Shown one piece after another: positions 62,211 to 64,000 of a stretch of DNA of 64,000 nt. The stretch is taken from positions 430,001 to 494,000 of the forward strand of contig NZ_CP129118.1 in the NCBI RefSeq assembly GCF_033304615.1, written 5' to 3'. The position numbers were made by a program, and so were the translations under genes. Under the pieces are notes generated by a model. That model was not told where the DNA came from, ran no database searches, and worked only from the letters and a program-made list of their open reading frames with translations. This DNA comes from Sporosarcina oncorhynchi. GTDB taxonomy: Bacteria; Bacillota; Bacilli; Bacillales_A; Planococcaceae. Numbering within the stretch: the first letter of the stretch is position 1; each line of letters begins with the position of its first letter.

Positions 62211-63047
62211 ATGATACGGTCAATGTCAACAGCAGTCAATACGATGAATCAATTGCAGCACCAAATCGATAATATCGGCAATAATTTATCCAATTCCGCT
62301 ACAAACGGCTATAAATCAAATGAAACAAACTTCCAAGAATTGCTCTATCAGCAATTCACTAATGATAAAGCCGATACCGCACAACGGCAAACGCCTGTTG
62401 GGATTCGATACGGAGTCGGCGCAATGCTCGGTTCTGCCCAAATGAACTGGAAAGTCGGTTACCTGCAAATGACAGGGCGCGACCTCGATTTTGCATTAAC
62501 GGAACCGAAGCAATATTTCAATCTCCTCATGCCTGGTGAAGGCGGCGAGCAGACAGTGTATACACGCGCAGGGAACTTCTATATTTCACCTGTTGACGGT
62601 GGCAACGTGATGCTTGTGAACGGTGAAGGATATCCGGTAGCGGACAGTGCTGGTCAACCGATTACATTTGCTGATAATGTGAAAGGGTATACTATGCTAC
62701 CCGGTGGTGTGCTTGAAGTGACGCAGAACGACGGCACGACAGACCGTATTCAGATGGGTGTGACGACGCTTGAACGTCCGAACCTTATGACGCGTCTATC
62801 ATCAACGGATTTTGCATTACCTGCGAACTTGGCTGACCTCGGCGTGACTGCAGCAGATGTACTGACAGAAATGAATGGGGCAGCGCGCAACCGGATTGGC
62901 ATGGAAAATCAGAAGCTTGAAGCATCAAACGTTAATTATGAAAAAGAGATGACAGACTTGATCAATGTCCAACGTTCTTATCAATTCAACGCACGGACAG
63001 TTACACTTGCCGATCAGATGCTAGGGTTAATTAACAGCATCCGATAA
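62211..63047 (+). CDS. flhP: Flagellar hook-basal body protein FlhP
   Basis: A 278-residue second rod-type protein. MSTAVNTMNQLQHQIDNIGN, then NLSNSATNGYK, is the axial N-terminal motif, and EASNVNYEKEMTDLINVQRS, then YQFNARTVTLADQMLG, the C-terminal one. GAAAGGGGCC precedes the ATG. Together with the chemotaxis receptor at 39256 it indicates a motile cell. Confidence 0.93.
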   Translation: MIRSMSTAVNTMNQLQHQIDNIGNNLSNSATNGYKSNETNFQELLYQQFTNDKADTAQRQTPVGIRYGVGAMLGSAQMNWKVGYLQMTGRDLDFALTEPKQYFNLLMPGEGGEQTVYTRAGNFYISPVDGGNVMLVNGEGYPVADSAGQPITFADNVKGYTMLPGGVLEVTQNDGTTDRIQMGVTTLERPNLMTRLSSTDFALPANLADLGVTAADVLTEMNGAARNRIGMENQKLEASNVNYEKEMTDLINVQRSYQFNARTVTLADQMLGLINSIR

Positions 63048-63069
63048 GTCGTGCTAGGGAGAAATCGAT

Positions 63070-63408
63070 ATGATAGATGACAAACAAAAAACGCCCCAGT
63101 GGGATCATATGAAGCAGAAGGATGCCACGGAACAGCAAATCGTCGCTTCCAGAATGCAACGAAACCAGCAAAAAAAGAACAACCCCGAAGCCAAAGAGGA
63201 ACAACGTGAAAAATCACGTATATGGGTTCAAATTCGATTATTCCCGATATGGCTACGCATAATCCTCGTTATCGCTATACTTGGGATTGCAGCAGTCCTT
63301 GGGGCAATGGTCGGATACGGCTATATCGGTGATGGACAACCGTCAGATGTACTGAACAAGGACACGTGGACACATATTATCGATATCATAAGCGGGAAAG
63401 AGTCGTAA
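63070..63408 (+). CDS. EpuA-family small membrane protein
   Basis: A 112-residue protein. The first 55 residues are hydrophilic and rich in Gln and Lys, followed by RIWVQIRLFPIWLRIILVIA and a membrane helix, then a short outer tail (DVLNKDTWTHIIDIISGKES). This matches the EpuA family, which is often mislabelled as an RNA polymerase beta subunit. Function unknown. AGGGAGAAA precedes the ATG. Confidence 0.75.
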   Translation: MIDDKQKTPQWDHMKQKDATEQQIVASRMQRNQQKKNNPEAKEEQREKSRIWVQIRLFPIWLRIILVIAILGIAAVLGAMVGYGYIGDGQPSDVLNKDTWTHIIDIISGKES

Positions 63409-63424
63409 TGGCTCTTTCGTTTTC
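63396..63424 (+). terminator. Terminator after the EpuA-like gene
   Basis: AAAGAGTC (63397-63404) pairs with GGCTCTTT (63410-63417), one wobble, with the stop codon in the loop and CGTTTT following. Confidence 0.75.
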
Positions 63425-63462
63425 ATTTTTATCATCATACATACAAGTTGGAGGTTGAAGTC

Positions 63463-63906
63463 ATGCTAACGGCAGAACAGATTCAACAGATCATTCCGCA
63501 TCGCTACCCATTCCTAATGGTCGATCGGATTACTGAACTGGAAGAAGGAAAACGCGCGGTCGGCTTGAAAAATGTTACCATCAATGAAGAATATTTTAAC
63601 GGACATTTTCCTGGATATCCTGTCATGCCGGGAGTATTGATCGTGGAAGCGCTTGCACAAGTCGGAGCGGTTGCTATGCTTAAAAAAGAGGAAAACCGCG
63701 GCCGTCTGGCATTTTTCGCGGGAATCGACAATTGCCGTTTTAAACGCCAAGTCGTTCCGGGTGATACCCTCAAATTGGAAGTTGAAATTACACGCCTGCG
63801 CGGACCTATCGGTAAAGGGAAGGCGATTGCGACTGTAGATGGTGAAGTTGCATGTGAAGCAGAAATTACATTTGCGCTTGGCCCCGTGGAACAAGCTTCA
63901 AATTAA
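63463..63906 (+). CDS. fabZ: 3-hydroxyacyl-[acyl-carrier-protein] dehydratase FabZ
   Basis: A 147-residue hot-dog-fold dehydratase of fatty-acid synthesis. The catalytic His is in [13 protein letters not shown] and the Glu in [24 protein letters not shown] is the start motif. ATG 63463 has TTGGAGGTTG upstream; the in-frame ATG at 63448 overlaps that site. Confidence 0.96.
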   Translation: MLTAEQIQQIIPHRYPFLMVDRITELEEGKRAVGLKNVTINEEYFNGHFPGYPVMPGVLIVEALAQVGAVAMLKKEENRGRLAFFAGIDNCRFKRQVVPGDTLKLEVEITRLRGPIGKGKAIATVDGEVACEAEITFALGPVEQASN

Positions 63907-63907
63907 T

Positions 63908-63936
63908 TTGCACGCATGCAAAAATTTCGATACAAT
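63908..63936 (+). promoter_or_regulatory. Promoter of a gene beyond the window
   Basis: TTGCAC (63908-63913), a 17-bp spacer and TACAAT (63931-63936) form a good vegetative promoter. The palindrome TTTGCACGCATGCAAA spans the -35 and could be an operator. No gene begins before the window ends. Confidence 0.6.
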
Positions 63937-64000
63937 AGATACAACACGATGAATTCATTTACAACTGTACTAAAACTGAAATGTTTTGTACATCCAATAC

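Overview
The window reads as a chromosomal segment of an endospore-forming, flagellated member of the Bacillales, most likely Planococcaceae close to Sporosarcina. This is inferred from protein families and gene order, not from a database search. The order rpoE-pyrG-ywjG-spo0F-fbaA-tal-murA2-glpX-rho-rpmE-tdk-prfA-prmC-spoIIR-ywlC-mntP-ywlE-rpiB-ywlG-glyA-upp-mnaA-atpIBEFHAGDC-ywzB-murA1-spoIID-spoIIQ-spoIIID-mbl-flhO-flhP-fabZ is the Bacillus subtilis backbone. Five genes (spo0F, spoIIR, spoIID, spoIIQ, spoIIID) are sporulation genes. Nearly everything is on the + strand.

Region 1 (1-9640) is a cobalamin/cobinamide salvage operon. It holds a BtuC-type permease (cut by the window edge), an ABC ATPase fused to a CbiZ amidohydrolase, cbiB, cobD, cobU, a shortened cobQ-like gene without a glutaminase domain, cobS, cobC, a second CobU-like protein, a PduO adenosyltransferase, an ECF S component and an alpha-ribazole kinase candidate. 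The set suits uptake of corrinoids, removal of the side chain to cobyric acid, and reassembly of the nucleotide loop. No corrin-ring genes are present.

Region 2 (9640-21750) is a fatty-acid/branched-acyl-CoA catabolic cluster: fadF, thiolase, 3-hydroxyacyl-CoA dehydrogenase, two acyl-CoA dehydrogenases, a TetR regulator and the B12-dependent fused mutase icmF. Palindromic operators and a catabolite-repression site are visible. IcmF is a likely consumer of the cofactor made by region 1.

Region 3 (21750-64000) is the conserved backbone. It carries a CTP-sensing pyrG attenuator, a DnaA-box cluster at spoIIR/ywlC, a long atp leader with a possible leader peptide, strong hairpins inside the atp operon, and a 22-bp hairpin with a GAAA tetraloop before murA1. 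Lineage insertions into the backbone are an MCP gene (39256), a VanW-family lipoprotein (32900) and a NERD-domain gene (43680).

The least explained structure is a set of intergenic arrays with cores of about 8-10 bp recurring every 20-21 bp, about two DNA helical turns. There are three sequence families: TGGACTTTT, TTGAGCGG and GCGCYCGTAA. Three GCGCYCGTAA arrays each hold about 20 units at strict 21-bp spacing. Two of the families are accompanied by a 38-39-bp element present six times in this window, always oriented the same way relative to its array. A second unusual signal is the loss of class-I glutaminase function in two enzymes: PyrG has Gly in place of the nucleophile Cys, and CobQ lacks the whole domain. 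This may reflect an ammonia-rich life style.
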